Assembly: GCA_002336105.1 (NCBI GenBank)
Contig: DDEQ01000034.1
Coordinates: 76,494 to 140,493 of the forward strand
Direction of reading: 5' to 3'
Source of the DNA: Chthonomonas sp. UBA1950
Lineage (GTDB): Bacteria; Armatimonadota; Fimbriimonadia; Fimbriimonadales; Fimbriimonadaceae
DNA length: 64,000 bases
Shown here: positions 8,292 through 16,923 of the stretch, one piece after another
How the letters are laid out: every line of letters starts with the position of its first letter
Position numbering within the stretch: position 1 is the stretch's first letter
Translations under genes and position numbers: made by a program
Notes under the pieces: generated by a model
What the model was told of the DNA's origin: nothing
Database searches by the model: none
The model's input: only the letters and a program-made list of their open reading frames with translations

Positions 8292-9124
8292 AGACTGAAC
8301 CCTAAAATGTCGAGAATGCGTTGAAGGTCGTCATCTGAGTAGTAATCAAGAATCAATTTGCCTCCCTTTTTTCCGGGTTGAATCGTTGTTGGCGTTGCAA
8401 AGTGACGCGAAAGGCCAATTTGTAGCCTATTCATATGTGCGTCAAGCTCCTTGCTTCTTTTCCCAGGATTCTTCTTCTCGCGCGGAACCTGCGCAAGTTT
8501 TTCTACGTCACGAACTGTCAAATTGAGTTCGATGATCTGATCATAAACAGCTAACTGGCGCTCGATTTCCTCAAATCCTAATAATGCCCTGGCATGTCCT
8601 TCGGTGATCGCTCCACTTTCCAAACCTTCTTGGATTCGCTTGGGCAATTTCAGAAGTCGAACAGAGTTAGCTACGCTGACCCGGCTCTTCCCTACCTTCT
8701 CTGCGACGGCTTCTTGAGTCAGGCCAAATTCGTCCATCAACCGTCGGTATGCCCGGGCCGATTCAAGCGAACTGATGTCAGAGCGTTGAACATTCTCGAT
8801 AAGTGCAATCTCTAAAGAGACCTGATCCGTCGCTGAGCGGAACAGCGCCGGAATCTCTTTAAGGCCTGCGATTTTTGATGCTCGGAGACGTCTCTCACCC
8901 GCGATCAGTTCATACTTGCCTTCTGCTACTGGCTGAACGAGAATAGGTTGCAAGAGGCCAAATTGGCGAATCGAAGTAGCGAGTTCTTGAAGGGACTCTT
9001 CCTCGAAGACCTTTCGTGGTTGCCGAGGATTCGGAACAATCGCGTCGATCGGAAGGTTTGAAGCCCCACCGTCTAACTGTTCGGCAATAAGCTGTGAAAG
9101 TCCACGTCCTAACGCACGCCGCAT
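8288..9124 (-). CDS. parB: ParB/Spo0J chromosome-partitioning protein
   Basis: 278 aa. It starts MRRALGRGLSQLI, as ParB/Spo0J proteins do. The N-terminal ParB/sulfiredoxin-like CTPase domain contains NPRQPRKVFEEESL, and GLLQPILVQ followed by the arginine-rich AGERRLRASKIAG box; then an HTH (LTQEAVAEKVGKSRVSVANS) and a C-terminal dimerisation region. It should load at parS, bind CTP and clamp on DNA, working with ParA in chromosome segregation. Its start lies 16 bp inside parA. I found no convincing parS 16-mer in the window by eye. Confidence 0.96.
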   Translation of the reverse strand: MRRALGRGLSQLIAEQLDGGASNLPIDAIVPNPRQPRKVFEEESLQELATSIRQFGLLQPILVQPVAEGKYELIAGERRLRASKIAGLKEIPALFRSATDQVSLEIALIENVQRSDISSLESARAYRRLMDEFGLTQEAVAEKVGKSRVSVANSVRLLKLPKRIQEGLESGAITEGHARALLGFEEIERQLAVYDQIIELNLTVRDVEKLAQVPREKKNPGKRSKELDAHMNRLQIGLSRHFATPTTIQPGKKGGKLILDYYSDDDLQRILDILGFSL

Positions 9125-9891
9125 TCCGACAACACCTCGTTCACAAATTGAGTATACGCCTCAGCTCCCTTACTCGATGGAAATCTCGTTATCGCCGGTT
9201 CGCCAAAGCTTGGCGCTTCGCTTAATCGAACATTCCTTGGAATCTTCACAGGTGAAACGCGATCGCCAAAATAGGACACGACTTCCTCTGCAACTTGCTG
9301 TGTAAGTCGGTTTCGATTGTCAACCATGGTCATCAAAACTTTCTCGATCTTCAAAGCCGGATTGATTCTCCGCTTCACGAGTTCGATTGTCTTGACCAAT
9401 TGACTCAAACCCTCTAATGCGTAGTACTCACACTGCATAGGCACCAACACGGCATCAACTGCGCACAAAACATTGATCGTAAGCAGCCCCAGGCTAGGAG
9501 GTGCGTCCAAAATGATCCAGTCATAGTGCTCTCTAAGCGGAGAAAGAGCGTCTCTCAGAATCATTTCTTTCCCGACTGCCCCTAAGAGTAGAGCCTCAGC
9601 ACCAGCAAGTTCCAACGTCGCCGGAAGGAGATCTAAGTGATCGCTAATCTTGTGGATGGCACTTACCGCGACCGTTTCGTTAGCCTTTTCGACAGCCGAG
9701 GCAAGCACATCATAGAGAGTGATTTTGTACGGCTCATCCGAAATAGTTAAGCCAACCGTTGCATTCCCCTGTGGATCGCAATCTACGATCAGGGTCTTTT
9801 GACCTTTAAGTGCGAGACCAGCCGCAAGGTTAACGGAAGTTGTGGTTTTTCCTACACCACCTTTCTGATTGACTACTCCCCAAACAGGCAC
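9109..9891 (-). CDS. parA: ParA/Soj chromosome-partitioning ATPase
   Basis: 260 aa. Deviant Walker A K10-GGVGKT-T17 immediately after a short N-terminus, and Walker B in DWIILDAPPSLGLLTINVL. Lack of an N-terminal DNA-binding extension marks it as chromosomal Soj type. The start is GTG at 9891; the only other in-frame codons back to the upstream cytochrome stop are poor starts. No Shine-Dalgarno is present and the GTG lies in one arm of a strong predicted hairpin (9881-9924), suggesting translational control. Followed by overlapping parB. Confidence 0.96.
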   Translation of the reverse strand: MPVWGVVNQKGGVGKTTTSVNLAAGLALKGQKTLIVDCDPQGNATVGLTISDEPYKITLYDVLASAVEKANETVAVSAIHKISDHLDLLPATLELAGAEALLLGAVGKEMILRDALSPLREHYDWIILDAPPSLGLLTINVLCAVDAVLVPMQCEYYALEGLSQLVKTIELVKRRINPALKIEKVLMTMVDNRNRLTQQVAEEVVSYFGDRVSPVKIPRNVRLSEAPSFGEPAITRFPSSKGAEAYTQFVNEVLSECGVR

Positions 9892-9924
9892 CCGGAGATT
9901 ATGGAATATGCCGGGTGCCGTTTG
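9881..9924 (-). promoter_or_regulatory. Hairpin covering the parA start codon
   Basis: Arms 9881-9895 and 9911-9924 pair over 14 bp with one bulged base; the core is a perfect 9-bp GC-rich stem (9887-9895 with 9911-9919). It lies between the cytochrome c stop and parA. It could act as the cytochrome terminator, although no T run follows, or it could sequester the parA GTG in the mRNA. Confidence 0.55.
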
Positions 9925-9930
9925 ACAGAA

Positions 9931-10311
9931 TTACTTGTTAGACTTAGCGCCGCTCTTGACCCATCCTTCGACGAGTTTTACATCGGCGGCAGAAAGTTCA
10001 CGTCCCGGAGGCATGGAGCGGAAGCCCTGGGTGTGCTTGATCGCTTGAACCAAAGCGCTCTTCATGGGATTCTTTGGAACGATGATCGCTCCGTCCTCGC
10101 CACCTTTCATCAGGGTCTCGTAACTGGTTAGGTTAATTCGTCCACGACCATTTACGCCATGACAGCCTACGCAGTTCTTGTCAAAAACAGCCTGCACCTT
10201 GGTGTAGGTCGGGCCATATGCCGGCTTTGGCTTTCCTTGGAAAGCACTTACCTGTGCTGCGATAACAAAAACACTTGCTGCGAGTGCAACTATACCTATC
10301 ACTTTTTTCAT
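9931..10311 (-). CDS. Exported monohaem c-type cytochrome
   Basis: 126 aa. A signal peptide (about 1-23, ending QVSA) is followed by a haem-attachment motif CVGCH at residues 47-51 and a probable distal Met in FRSMPPG. This is the single-domain cytochrome type common in planctomycete- and armatimonadete-like genomes (Cys-x-x-Cys-His, SYETLMKGG, DVKLVEGWVKSGA). It would carry electrons in the periplasm or on the membrane. An AGGA ribosome site precedes the ATG. Located 39 bp upstream of parA on the same strand with a hairpin between; a functional link to partitioning is unlikely. Confidence 0.9.
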   Translation of the reverse strand: MKKVIGIVALAASVFVIAAQVSAFQGKPKPAYGPTYTKVQAVFDKNCVGCHGVNGRGRINLTSYETLMKGGEDGAIIVPKNPMKSALVQAIKHTQGFRSMPPGRELSAADVKLVEGWVKSGAKSNK

Positions 10312-10387
10312 GATGATTTGTCCTATCTGCGGATTTCGGTGGGTAGACGATACATCATCTTTGAGGTTCAGTAGTAGTGCTTTCGGC

Positions 10388-10393
10388 TAAAAT
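10388..10393 (+). promoter_or_regulatory. -10 element TAAAAT, leaderless start for 10399
   Basis: TAAAAT ends 5 nt before the ATG at 10399, with no Shine-Dalgarno; transcription would begin at or next to the A of the ATG. Confidence 0.55.
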
Positions 10394-10398
10394 GCCCT

Positions 10399-12972
10399 AT
10401 GCGGTGGGTAGCAGCACTCATATTCTTAATCTCAGCGAGTTCACAAGCGCAGCTTTCAGATTCGGAAAAAACAAAGCTGTCCGACGCACTACTCGTTGCA
10501 AACCTAAAGACTTCGGATCTTTCGCCTTCCGCAAGACACATAAATAGCGAGGAACTTCCGCTCGTTCGAAGGTCAATTACAAATCGTCTTGAAACGGTTG
10601 ACGAGCTTCTCACATTTGGTTCTCAACCTCAAAGCTCTGCCATTCAGCAAGTTTCCGATGGACTAAAACTTGTATTTGGCGAGTCTGTATCGGTCCCCGC
10701 GCCGTCCTCTCAAGTCCAAATCCAGGGTAGCAATCTGCCGGCAGAGGTCATACCTTCAGTCGAAAGGCTCGTTGCGGCACTGTCAGAGGCGAACAAATCG
10801 ATCCAGACGGCGCTAAAAGAACTAACGCCAACCGAACAACGACAACTCATCGAGGGCTTGCCTTCATTGGTCAGCGATCACACTCTGGATTTTGTTCACG
10901 AACGAGTTCTGAAACGAAGTCAACTCCTTCAACTTGTCGCAAAGGTTGATCTAAAGGCAATTCGAGCGGCTGGAGTTGTGCTCGATACTCGTGTCAACGA
11001 AGAATTGCCTAGGTTAATCAACGCTGCCAAGAATTCTGTTTTCACCGGTGTTGTCAGACAAAGAATCGAAGGACTCATGGTCGAAATTGGAGGGATCGGT
11101 AACGACCTACACGATTCAAAAGACACCAACCTGCTCATCGACCTTGGAGGTGACGACACCTATCTCGGCAGGTTTGGCGCAGGCATCGGCTACGCATCTG
11201 TGCAGATCGATCTCTCGGGCAACGACATTTACGAAGTTCCAGACGCAAGCCTTGGCGTCGGAATCTTAGGCATCGGCCTGTCACACGACCTCGGCGGCAA
11301 TGACCGCTTCTTGACAAAATCTGCGTCGCTGGGAGCTGGTATTGCCGGATTTGGGCTGTTTGCGAAAAACAAAGGCAACGATTTGTATTCCGGTGACTGT
11401 GCATGCGAGGGATTTGGGTTCTTCGGAATTGGCGTCATGGTCGATTCAGGAGGGGACGACCACTACCAAGCGTTGAGCAACGCCCAGGGATGTGGTTCAG
11501 CTTCAGGATTTGGATGGCTTATCGACCGAGATGGAGACGATACATACACGATTAAGCGTCATACAGGGCAAGGCGCTGGCGCTTCAATCAAAACCGAAGG
11601 AGGCGGCGTTGGTATCCTTCAAGATCTGCGCGGCGATGATATTTATCGCGCTCCTTCTTTTGCTCAAGGAGCGGCTCGACAAGGCATTGGCTTACTGATA
11701 GATCAAAGTGGCAACGACCTTTACTCTGGGCAAGTACAAGCTCAGGGCTACGCAGACTCAGGGTTTGCTATGCTCGCCGATCTCTCTGGGAACGATCATT
11801 ACTCACTGAATAATTTCGGGATCGCCTACGCAACTGACGCAGGCTTCGCCATGATGTTTGACCGCGAAGGCAACGATAACTACTCGGCCTCAGGTGAATT
11901 CGTGTGTCGGGGTGAGGACGCCGGCACATCTCTGCTTTTCGATGTCGTTGGAGATGATTCCTACGCCATCAACAGCACGAACTCTGCGCGAACTGGAGTC
12001 TCACTATTTGTAGATACGAGTGGTTCAAATAGGGCTGTGTACGGCTCTAACATAAGTCAGCTGAGTTCAACCTCTCCCTTTTCAACCTCAATCATTGCGA
12101 GCCTTTCTGAGGCACAAAAACCGTCCGTCATCCCTAGTCCTGACAGTTCAGACGTGGATTTATCGAAGCTTTGGTCACGTGCTTCCGAACCAACATGCGA
12201 TCAAGCCAACATGATTCTTCAGTTAGTCAGGGCAGGTAAACCGGCATTCGAGCGTTTCCTTGAAGAACGGGTAGCAGATGCAACAAAGGATGAAACGCGG
12301 ATAGCGGCTCGAGTCCTTGAGAATTTGCCCCCACAAGATCAGGATGCGATGGTCAACAGACTCAATCGTGAAGCGCCAAAGTCAGTCTTGTTCACCATCA
12401 TCTCACGTTCAAAATCTGTCGCTGGTATTGGCTGTATCGAAACAGAGCTCAAAAACCCAGATCCCTGCCCAGAAGCGATCCAAGCCGCGGGGCAACTCAA
12501 ATTGAAATCAATGGAACCTAGGTTGCTTGAGCTTATAGCATCAAACGACCTTGATCTAGTCGCCAACGCGCTCCGAGCCTTTGCGCTCCTCGGTAGCGAA
12601 ACACCTCTGTCTAGCGCCAAAACCCTCGTTCTGTCGCAGGACTTCACCGTTCGACGTGAAGCCTTTTTACTGCTACTGTTAAAACCAACTTCCGCTTTTG
12701 TTGCCGGCGAATTTCTGGCAAAACAAGATGACGAACAATGTAAACGCCTAGGAATTCGGCTCCTTGCGTCTTGTCATCGACCGGAAGCTGACTTAGTGAT
12801 CGAGAGTTTTCTCAGTGCACCGACCCCGGGCTTGAAGATTGAAGCCATGCTATGTCTTAACAGGCCCTTGTCAGACTCCGCCCTGCGCAAAGTCGGTTCT
12901 CTAATGAATGATTCTGATCATCGAGTCCAGCTCGTAGCCTATGGAATGACTGCAAGCGATCAAAAGCCATGA
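10399..12972 (+). CDS. Large secreted protein with GDD-x-Y repeats and a HEAT-like C-terminus
   Basis: 857 aa. Signal peptide 1-18 (ending SSQAQ). Residues about 20-240 are predicted helical. Residues about 245-550 hold 11-12 repeats of 24-30 residues with consensus QG.G..G.G.L.D..G[DN]D.Y, which suggests a beta-solenoid, possibly binding a metal through the paired acidic residues. The C-terminal third (about 590-857) is helical with HEAT-like periodicity (LLELIASNDLDLVANALRAF and similar). No catalytic motif recognised. Its stop overlaps the start of the small receiver-like gene as ATGA, so they are translationally coupled. Likely periplasmic or surface exposed; function unknown. Confidence 0.85.
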   Translation: MRWVAALIFLISASSQAQLSDSEKTKLSDALLVANLKTSDLSPSARHINSEELPLVRRSITNRLETVDELLTFGSQPQSSAIQQVSDGLKLVFGESVSVPAPSSQVQIQGSNLPAEVIPSVERLVAALSEANKSIQTALKELTPTEQRQLIEGLPSLVSDHTLDFVHERVLKRSQLLQLVAKVDLKAIRAAGVVLDTRVNEELPRLINAAKNSVFTGVVRQRIEGLMVEIGGIGNDLHDSKDTNLLIDLGGDDTYLGRFGAGIGYASVQIDLSGNDIYEVPDASLGVGILGIGLSHDLGGNDRFLTKSASLGAGIAGFGLFAKNKGNDLYSGDCACEGFGFFGIGVMVDSGGDDHYQALSNAQGCGSASGFGWLIDRDGDDTYTIKRHTGQGAGASIKTEGGGVGILQDLRGDDIYRAPSFAQGAARQGIGLLIDQSGNDLYSGQVQAQGYADSGFAMLADLSGNDHYSLNNFGIAYATDAGFAMMFDREGNDNYSASGEFVCRGEDAGTSLLFDVVGDDSYAINSTNSARTGVSLFVDTSGSNRAVYGSNISQLSSTSPFSTSIIASLSEAQKPSVIPSPDSSDVDLSKLWSRASEPTCDQANMILQLVRAGKPAFERFLEERVADATKDETRIAARVLENLPPQDQDAMVNRLNREAPKSVLFTIISRSKSVAGIGCIETELKNPDPCPEAIQAAGQLKLKSMEPRLLELIASNDLDLVANALRAFALLGSETPLSSAKTLVLSQDFTVRREAFLLLLLKPTSAFVAGEFLAKQDDEQCKRLGIRLLASCHRPEADLVIESFLSAPTPGLKIEAMLCLNRPLSDSALRKVGSLMNDSDHRVQLVAYGMTASDQKP
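11131..12050 (+). repeat. Coding region of the tandem GDD-x-Y repeats
   Basis: Encodes 11-12 successive units each ending in G-[DN]-D-x-Y/F (GGDDTY, SGNDIY, GGNDRF, KGNDLY, GGDDHY, DGDDTY, RGDDIY, SGNDLY, SGNDHY, EGNDNY, VGDDSY), spaced 24-30 codons. Codons differ between units, so this is an old protein repeat rather than recent DNA duplication. Confidence 0.8.
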
Positions 12973-13310
12973 AAATACTGATATACGAATCGGACCTGAT
13001 TTGGTCAACTCGTCTCAAAAACGCGGTCAAGAGTCTTGGCCACGAGCCGGTTGTCATTGCCAAACCACTTGGTACGGTCGAAACCGCAGGAATCGCAATC
13101 ATTAACTTGGGATCATCAGCTTTTCAACTTGATTTACTAGTTCAATCGCTGCACGATCAAGGAATAAAGATCATTGCCCATGCCGGCCACAAAGAAAAGC
13201 AACTTCATGAATTAGGTCAGACCTTGGGCTGTGACATCCTCGCAACAAACTCGCAAATGGCTCATTCGCTTGAAAAACTGATTTCTGAATCGTTGAACCT
13301 TGGCAACTAG
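12969..13310 (+). CDS. Small receiver-like protein lacking the phosphoacceptor Asp
   Basis: 113 aa. The fold pattern resembles a response-regulator receiver: beta1 MKILIYESD with acidic residues, beta2 EPVVIA, beta3 GIAIINLG, beta4 KIIAHAGH, and beta5 DILATNS followed by a C-terminal helix. The end of beta3 has Asn-Leu-Gly where the phosphorylated Asp should be, and the Thr and Lys positions are not conserved, so it is a pseudo-receiver at best. No effector domain. Starts ATGA-overlapped with the large secreted protein and is followed by a strong terminator, so the two form an operon. Function unknown. Confidence 0.75.
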   Translation: MKILIYESDLIWSTRLKNAVKSLGHEPVVIAKPLGTVETAGIAIINLGSSAFQLDLLVQSLHDQGIKIIAHAGHKEKQLHELGQTLGCDILATNSQMAHSLEKLISESLNLGN

Positions 13311-13407
13311 AAGTCAAGCGACTCTTGCGAATATAGAACAATACGAGGCGAACCTCGGTCAAACAAGTTGGCTGACTTTTGAAAGGAGAAAGCCTATCGT
13401 TGATTTA

Positions 13408-13433
13408 GGTGATGGGCACTCGTGCCCATCACC
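13408..13433 (+). terminator. Rho-independent terminator
   Basis: A perfect 11-12-bp GC-rich stem (13408-13418 with 13423-13433) with a 4-nt loop is followed by GC and TTTTT. It ends the 10399-13310 operon and is convergent with the gene at 13439. Confidence 0.9.
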
Positions 13434-13438
13434 GCTTT

Positions 13439-13993
13439 TTATTTGCCGCTCCATCTATTCAGAGTTGCTTTTAGTGAAATCGAATACTTCCTGTTTTGAA
13501 GCATTGTCTTTTTCTCCCGAGGCTCGACAAGCATTCGAATGGAAACTCCTGCTCGAGTTCCTTCAATCGATATCCATCGACCCAAACCTAATATCGAGTG
13601 AATGTTAGGACGGAATTTAACACACTCAATATCTGATTTGTTGACCTCAAGCGTTCTGGTTTCTGAAAGAAAGAGAACGCGGTCGTCAAGTAAGCATAAA
13701 AAGCCAATATCTTCGTGGGCGTCCAGAGTCCCCGCATAGGTCGGCGTGGCAAAACCAACGAAGTACTTCTCAGAAGGAAGATTGGCGCCGCCAGCAGTCA
13801 ATTTTCGCTCTAGCTCAGACCGCATCTTGTGGTTATCAAAGAAACCAAAAAGGTTGATTGCGACCCATCCCAAAACGGAACCCACGAGCATTACAACCAA
13901 ACCAATGCCAAAGACCTGACCAGTTGTCCCAAATTTGTATAGCCCAAAGGCAAAGAAAGGAACCCAGATGAGGGCTGGAATTGCATTCCCCAT
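13439..13993 (-). CDS. Small two-TM membrane protein, unknown function
   Basis: 184 aa from ATG at 13993; the frame can extend to GTG at 14044, which would run into the promoter region of the divergent AddB gene. Two transmembrane helices near the N-terminus (IPALIWVPFFAFGLYKF and FGIGLVVMLVGSVLGWVAI) are followed by a cytoplasmic or exposed domain of about 120 residues, rich in beta strands, ending in basic residues; it resembles a PH-like membrane-associated domain only loosely. Conserved-family assignment not possible from sequence alone. Divergent from AddB and convergent with the 10.4-13.3 kb operon. Confidence 0.65.
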   Translation of the reverse strand: MGNAIPALIWVPFFAFGLYKFGTTGQVFGIGLVVMLVGSVLGWVAINLFGFFDNHKMRSELERKLTAGGANLPSEKYFVGFATPTYAGTLDAHEDIGFLCLLDDRVLFLSETRTLEVNKSDIECVKFRPNIHSILGLGRWISIEGTRAGVSIRMLVEPREKKTMLQNRKYSISLKATLNRWSGK

Positions 13994-14039
13994 CAGCTTT
14001 CTACGTTGTGACCAGACCGTTGCACCCACGGGGGCATGA

Positions 14040-14045
14040 TACACT
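14040..14045 (+). promoter_or_regulatory. -10 element TACACT, leaderless start for AddB-like gene
   Basis: TACACT ends 7 nt before the ATG at 14053 and no Shine-Dalgarno is present. Confidence 0.5.
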
Positions 14046-14052
14046 CAACTCG

Positions 14053-16923
14053 ATGGCAAAGGATGAGATTCGCGTAATCCGCGCGATTCCTGGGTCCGCA
14101 AGCATTGGACCGTTGGTTACAGACTTTTGCCGCAGAGGCGAGGGGGTAATCACCGCGTTTGCCGATTCTCTTCTTCCGATTCTTAAAGATTTTGCAGAAG
14201 ACTATCCCGATATTCAGATCGAACCGTTTGGGCTATTGGTGTTCAAAACTCTGATCCTCTCTGGCGAAGACGCGCGTCCGATAGCTTCATCTCAACACCG
14301 ACAAGCGGCCATTGCTCAAGCATGTCGAGAGCTAGATTTCGATTCCCCCTTTTTTGAGACAGCCAAGTTTCCAGGATTGCATGCCGCTCTGACCAAGACC
14401 ATTCACCAGCTCGATTCTTGGGGTCTCTTTTGGCCACATTTGCGTGAGATTGCTGCGCAAACCTCAGGACGACTTTCTGCCAAGCTGACATCACTTTCAA
14501 AGATCGCCGAAGAAAGCGAACGTCTACTGAAAATTCTTGGCAGAGAAACGCATGGACAACACCTTTCAATGGCACTCGAGTCGGTGCCACAGTGGGAGCA
14601 GGACGAGATGCGACTACTCGTTTTTGCCGATGCCGAGTTCAGCCCGATGAGACTGAATTGGCTCAAGTGGGCCGCTGATCATGGTGCCAATATCACAATC
14701 GTTCTGGCAAGACACGCCACAGACGGAGAAATATTTGAATCGTCAACCTCTGTCGCGGACTACCTGAAAGAGAATGTTGTCGAAATCGGCGAAGGCAATC
14801 GTCTGCTGCGCAACCTCTTTTCCTCCACGGTACATGAGGGAGCTGGTATCGAAGTGGAAATATCCAGTTCGGCCGATTTACTGGCAGAGTGTGAGTGGGC
14901 TCTCAGAGGATGTCTTGAGCAATCGGGAACAAGCGGAATATACGTTCGTGATCTAGCAAACTATGCCCCATTGCTTGAAGCCGCGGCCCATAGACTGCAA
15001 GTTCCTCTTCGCTTGCACCGGCGTTCGCCTTTATTGACAAATGCATTCGCCCGTCTCGTTCTTGGCTTCATCGAGTTTTGCGCATCAAGAGACGTACGCT
15101 CGCTCCTTCGACTCTTGCCTTCTTCGTACCTGTCACTTCGAACAGACGAAAAGTTGAAACTTGAAGATGGAATTCGCGAAGCCTATAGACTAAAAGTCCT
15201 TCAGTGGGATGAACTCGAACGCTGGTCAGCTTTTCACGCAGAAGAGTTCCCTTGGCTAAAAGCCATCATCGACTGGCGAAAAGAGGCGAAGTCTAAGACT
15301 GAAAGCCTGGTGGGGTGGAAAGAGAAAATGGAGAGCCTGGTCGCCATCCTAAAGCCATTTCAGATGACGTTGCAGGAAGGCTACAACATCGACCGAGACA
15401 TCCGGGCAACCACCACCTTATCGTCGTCATTGGCGAGTGAGGCCTCGATTCAAAATGCAGTGCATCGGTCAGTTTCATTGACACTTGAGGGGTTCGCTAT
15501 CAAATGTCGAGAAGTATGGTCAGCAGTTGACGTTAGCTTGCCAACGAACGATTCCGGCATTCTTGTTTCCTCAAAGTCAGAGGCGCTAGTTGACGTTGAC
15601 AGGCTATTCGTTCTTGGAATGCTTGAAGGAGTATTTCCGAAGCGGCGAACCGAAGATCCAATTCTGACTGATTCCGAAAGAGCCGAAATCTCGAAACTAA
15701 ACTCAGATGCTCCGGAGCTACCGAACTCACATGACGAAGCAGATGCCGAAAGAGACGAGTTTTATCGGGTTTGTGCTGCCGCTCGGTCCAGGATCGTTCT
15801 CAGCTATCCTCTCACCGATGAGGGGCGTGACAACATTCCGGCATTCTATCTTGAAGTAGTCAAACAAGCCAGCCCAAACGTCCAAAAAGTCGACCATCCG
15901 AGACCCGAATTAACGCCCACGAACCCCATCAGCATTCGAGATGAGACGCTTAAAGTGGCCCTCAATGGTCCGCGTGAATACTCGCTCACGAACGAGCTAA
16001 TAGACGAAACGATTCTTCGGTGCGCTTCTGTGGATGAGCAGGTTCGCTATACTCCCGATCAGCTTCGCACCGTGATCGAATGTCCCTTCCTCTATACGGC
16101 AAAGTACCGTCTCGCAATCCAAACCGAAACATCGCGTTCAAGCTGGACTGGTTTAAATCGTTTACCGGCGAAACTAGGTCTAGCTAAGATCGAGTCATCG
16201 GTTGACGCCGAGAATCGACTCTTTGCTTCGCTAGAAAGCGAAATCGATGGTTTGTATGCCGAACTTCCAGAATGGGAGCTAGAGCTTCTTCGCGCAGGCG
16301 GACGTCGGCAACTGAAAGAGTGGATGCAACGTGAAGCCGTTGCGCGAGATATTTGGAAGAAAGACCCTGGCGAAACAAAAACGCAGGTTGCCTTCGGTGA
16401 AGCTGGACTCAAAGACCGACTACCGGGCGGAGTTGGCCTCACCGGAAGTATTTCTGCATACAGTCGCCTTAAAGGTGCACCGATCACCCACATCTATGGT
16501 GGCCCCAATCCTAAATTCGATCTCCTTTCGGAGGCGGATCGACTTTTCTACGGTATCCATCTGCTCTCCTCTTTTGAGCTTGGTAAACCAGTCGGCATTG
16601 AAGTAGAAACCTTCGAGGGCGAAAGATGCCTGGTTCTTTTAGGCCGATCTGGTCTATTTGGAATTCAACAGCAAGTCAACAAACGGCTCAGAATCGAAGA
16701 TTTTGGTGTCGGTGACGAACCGAGCGTGGCCGCAAAAATGTTCTTCGAGCCCATCAAGAAATCACTTAAGAAAGCCGTAACGCGCATCAGCCAGGGAGTG
16801 ACAGAAACCATCTCAGGGGAACACTGCGAACGATGTCGCTTCGGAGAACTCTGTAGACGTTCTCAAGCTTTTGGAGAATCAGATAGTCCCTTTGGAGTTG
16901 ACGAGGTGATGGATGTCGACTAA
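14053..16923 (+). CDS. AddB-like helicase/nuclease subunit with degenerate nuclease site
   Basis: 956 aa. An N-terminal UvrD-like fold without a usable Walker A (PGSASIGPLV where GxGKT is expected), a middle helicase-like region with LDVDRLFVLGMLEGVFPKR, and a C-terminal PD-(D/E)XK-type domain. The AddB iron-sulfur cysteines are intact: C677 (IECPFLY) and C925, C928, C934 (CERCRFGELC). The nuclease residues seem lost: the usual GRIDRxD...DYK reads GSISAYS...THIYGG, replacing both acids and the Lys. Stop overlaps the AddA-like start by 11 bp, so the two form a complex-encoding operon. Start chosen at ATG 14053 (TACACT box 7 nt upstream) over an upstream TTG. Confidence 0.8.
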   Translation: MAKDEIRVIRAIPGSASIGPLVTDFCRRGEGVITAFADSLLPILKDFAEDYPDIQIEPFGLLVFKTLILSGEDARPIASSQHRQAAIAQACRELDFDSPFFETAKFPGLHAALTKTIHQLDSWGLFWPHLREIAAQTSGRLSAKLTSLSKIAEESERLLKILGRETHGQHLSMALESVPQWEQDEMRLLVFADAEFSPMRLNWLKWAADHGANITIVLARHATDGEIFESSTSVADYLKENVVEIGEGNRLLRNLFSSTVHEGAGIEVEISSSADLLAECEWALRGCLEQSGTSGIYVRDLANYAPLLEAAAHRLQVPLRLHRRSPLLTNAFARLVLGFIEFCASRDVRSLLRLLPSSYLSLRTDEKLKLEDGIREAYRLKVLQWDELERWSAFHAEEFPWLKAIIDWRKEAKSKTESLVGWKEKMESLVAILKPFQMTLQEGYNIDRDIRATTTLSSSLASEASIQNAVHRSVSLTLEGFAIKCREVWSAVDVSLPTNDSGILVSSKSEALVDVDRLFVLGMLEGVFPKRRTEDPILTDSERAEISKLNSDAPELPNSHDEADAERDEFYRVCAAARSRIVLSYPLTDEGRDNIPAFYLEVVKQASPNVQKVDHPRPELTPTNPISIRDETLKVALNGPREYSLTNELIDETILRCASVDEQVRYTPDQLRTVIECPFLYTAKYRLAIQTETSRSSWTGLNRLPAKLGLAKIESSVDAENRLFASLESEIDGLYAELPEWELELLRAGGRRQLKEWMQREAVARDIWKKDPGETKTQVAFGEAGLKDRLPGGVGLTGSISAYSRLKGAPITHIYGGPNPKFDLLSEADRLFYGIHLLSSFELGKPVGIEVETFEGERCLVLLGRSGLFGIQQQVNKRLRIEDFGVGDEPSVAAKMFFEPIKKSLKKAVTRISQGVTETISGEHCERCRFGELCRRSQAFGESDSPFGVDEVMDVD

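Noticed and set aside
8288..9891. parS site near parAB
   Set aside because: No 16-bp match to TGTTTCACGTGAAACA-like sequence was found by eye; CACGTG hexamers elsewhere (for example about 5520, 12177, 22305) lack the flanks.
13300..13608. A 102-codon plus-strand open frame after the receiver-like gene
   Set aside because: It runs through a strong terminator and over the antisense 13439 gene; its translation lacks any coding character.
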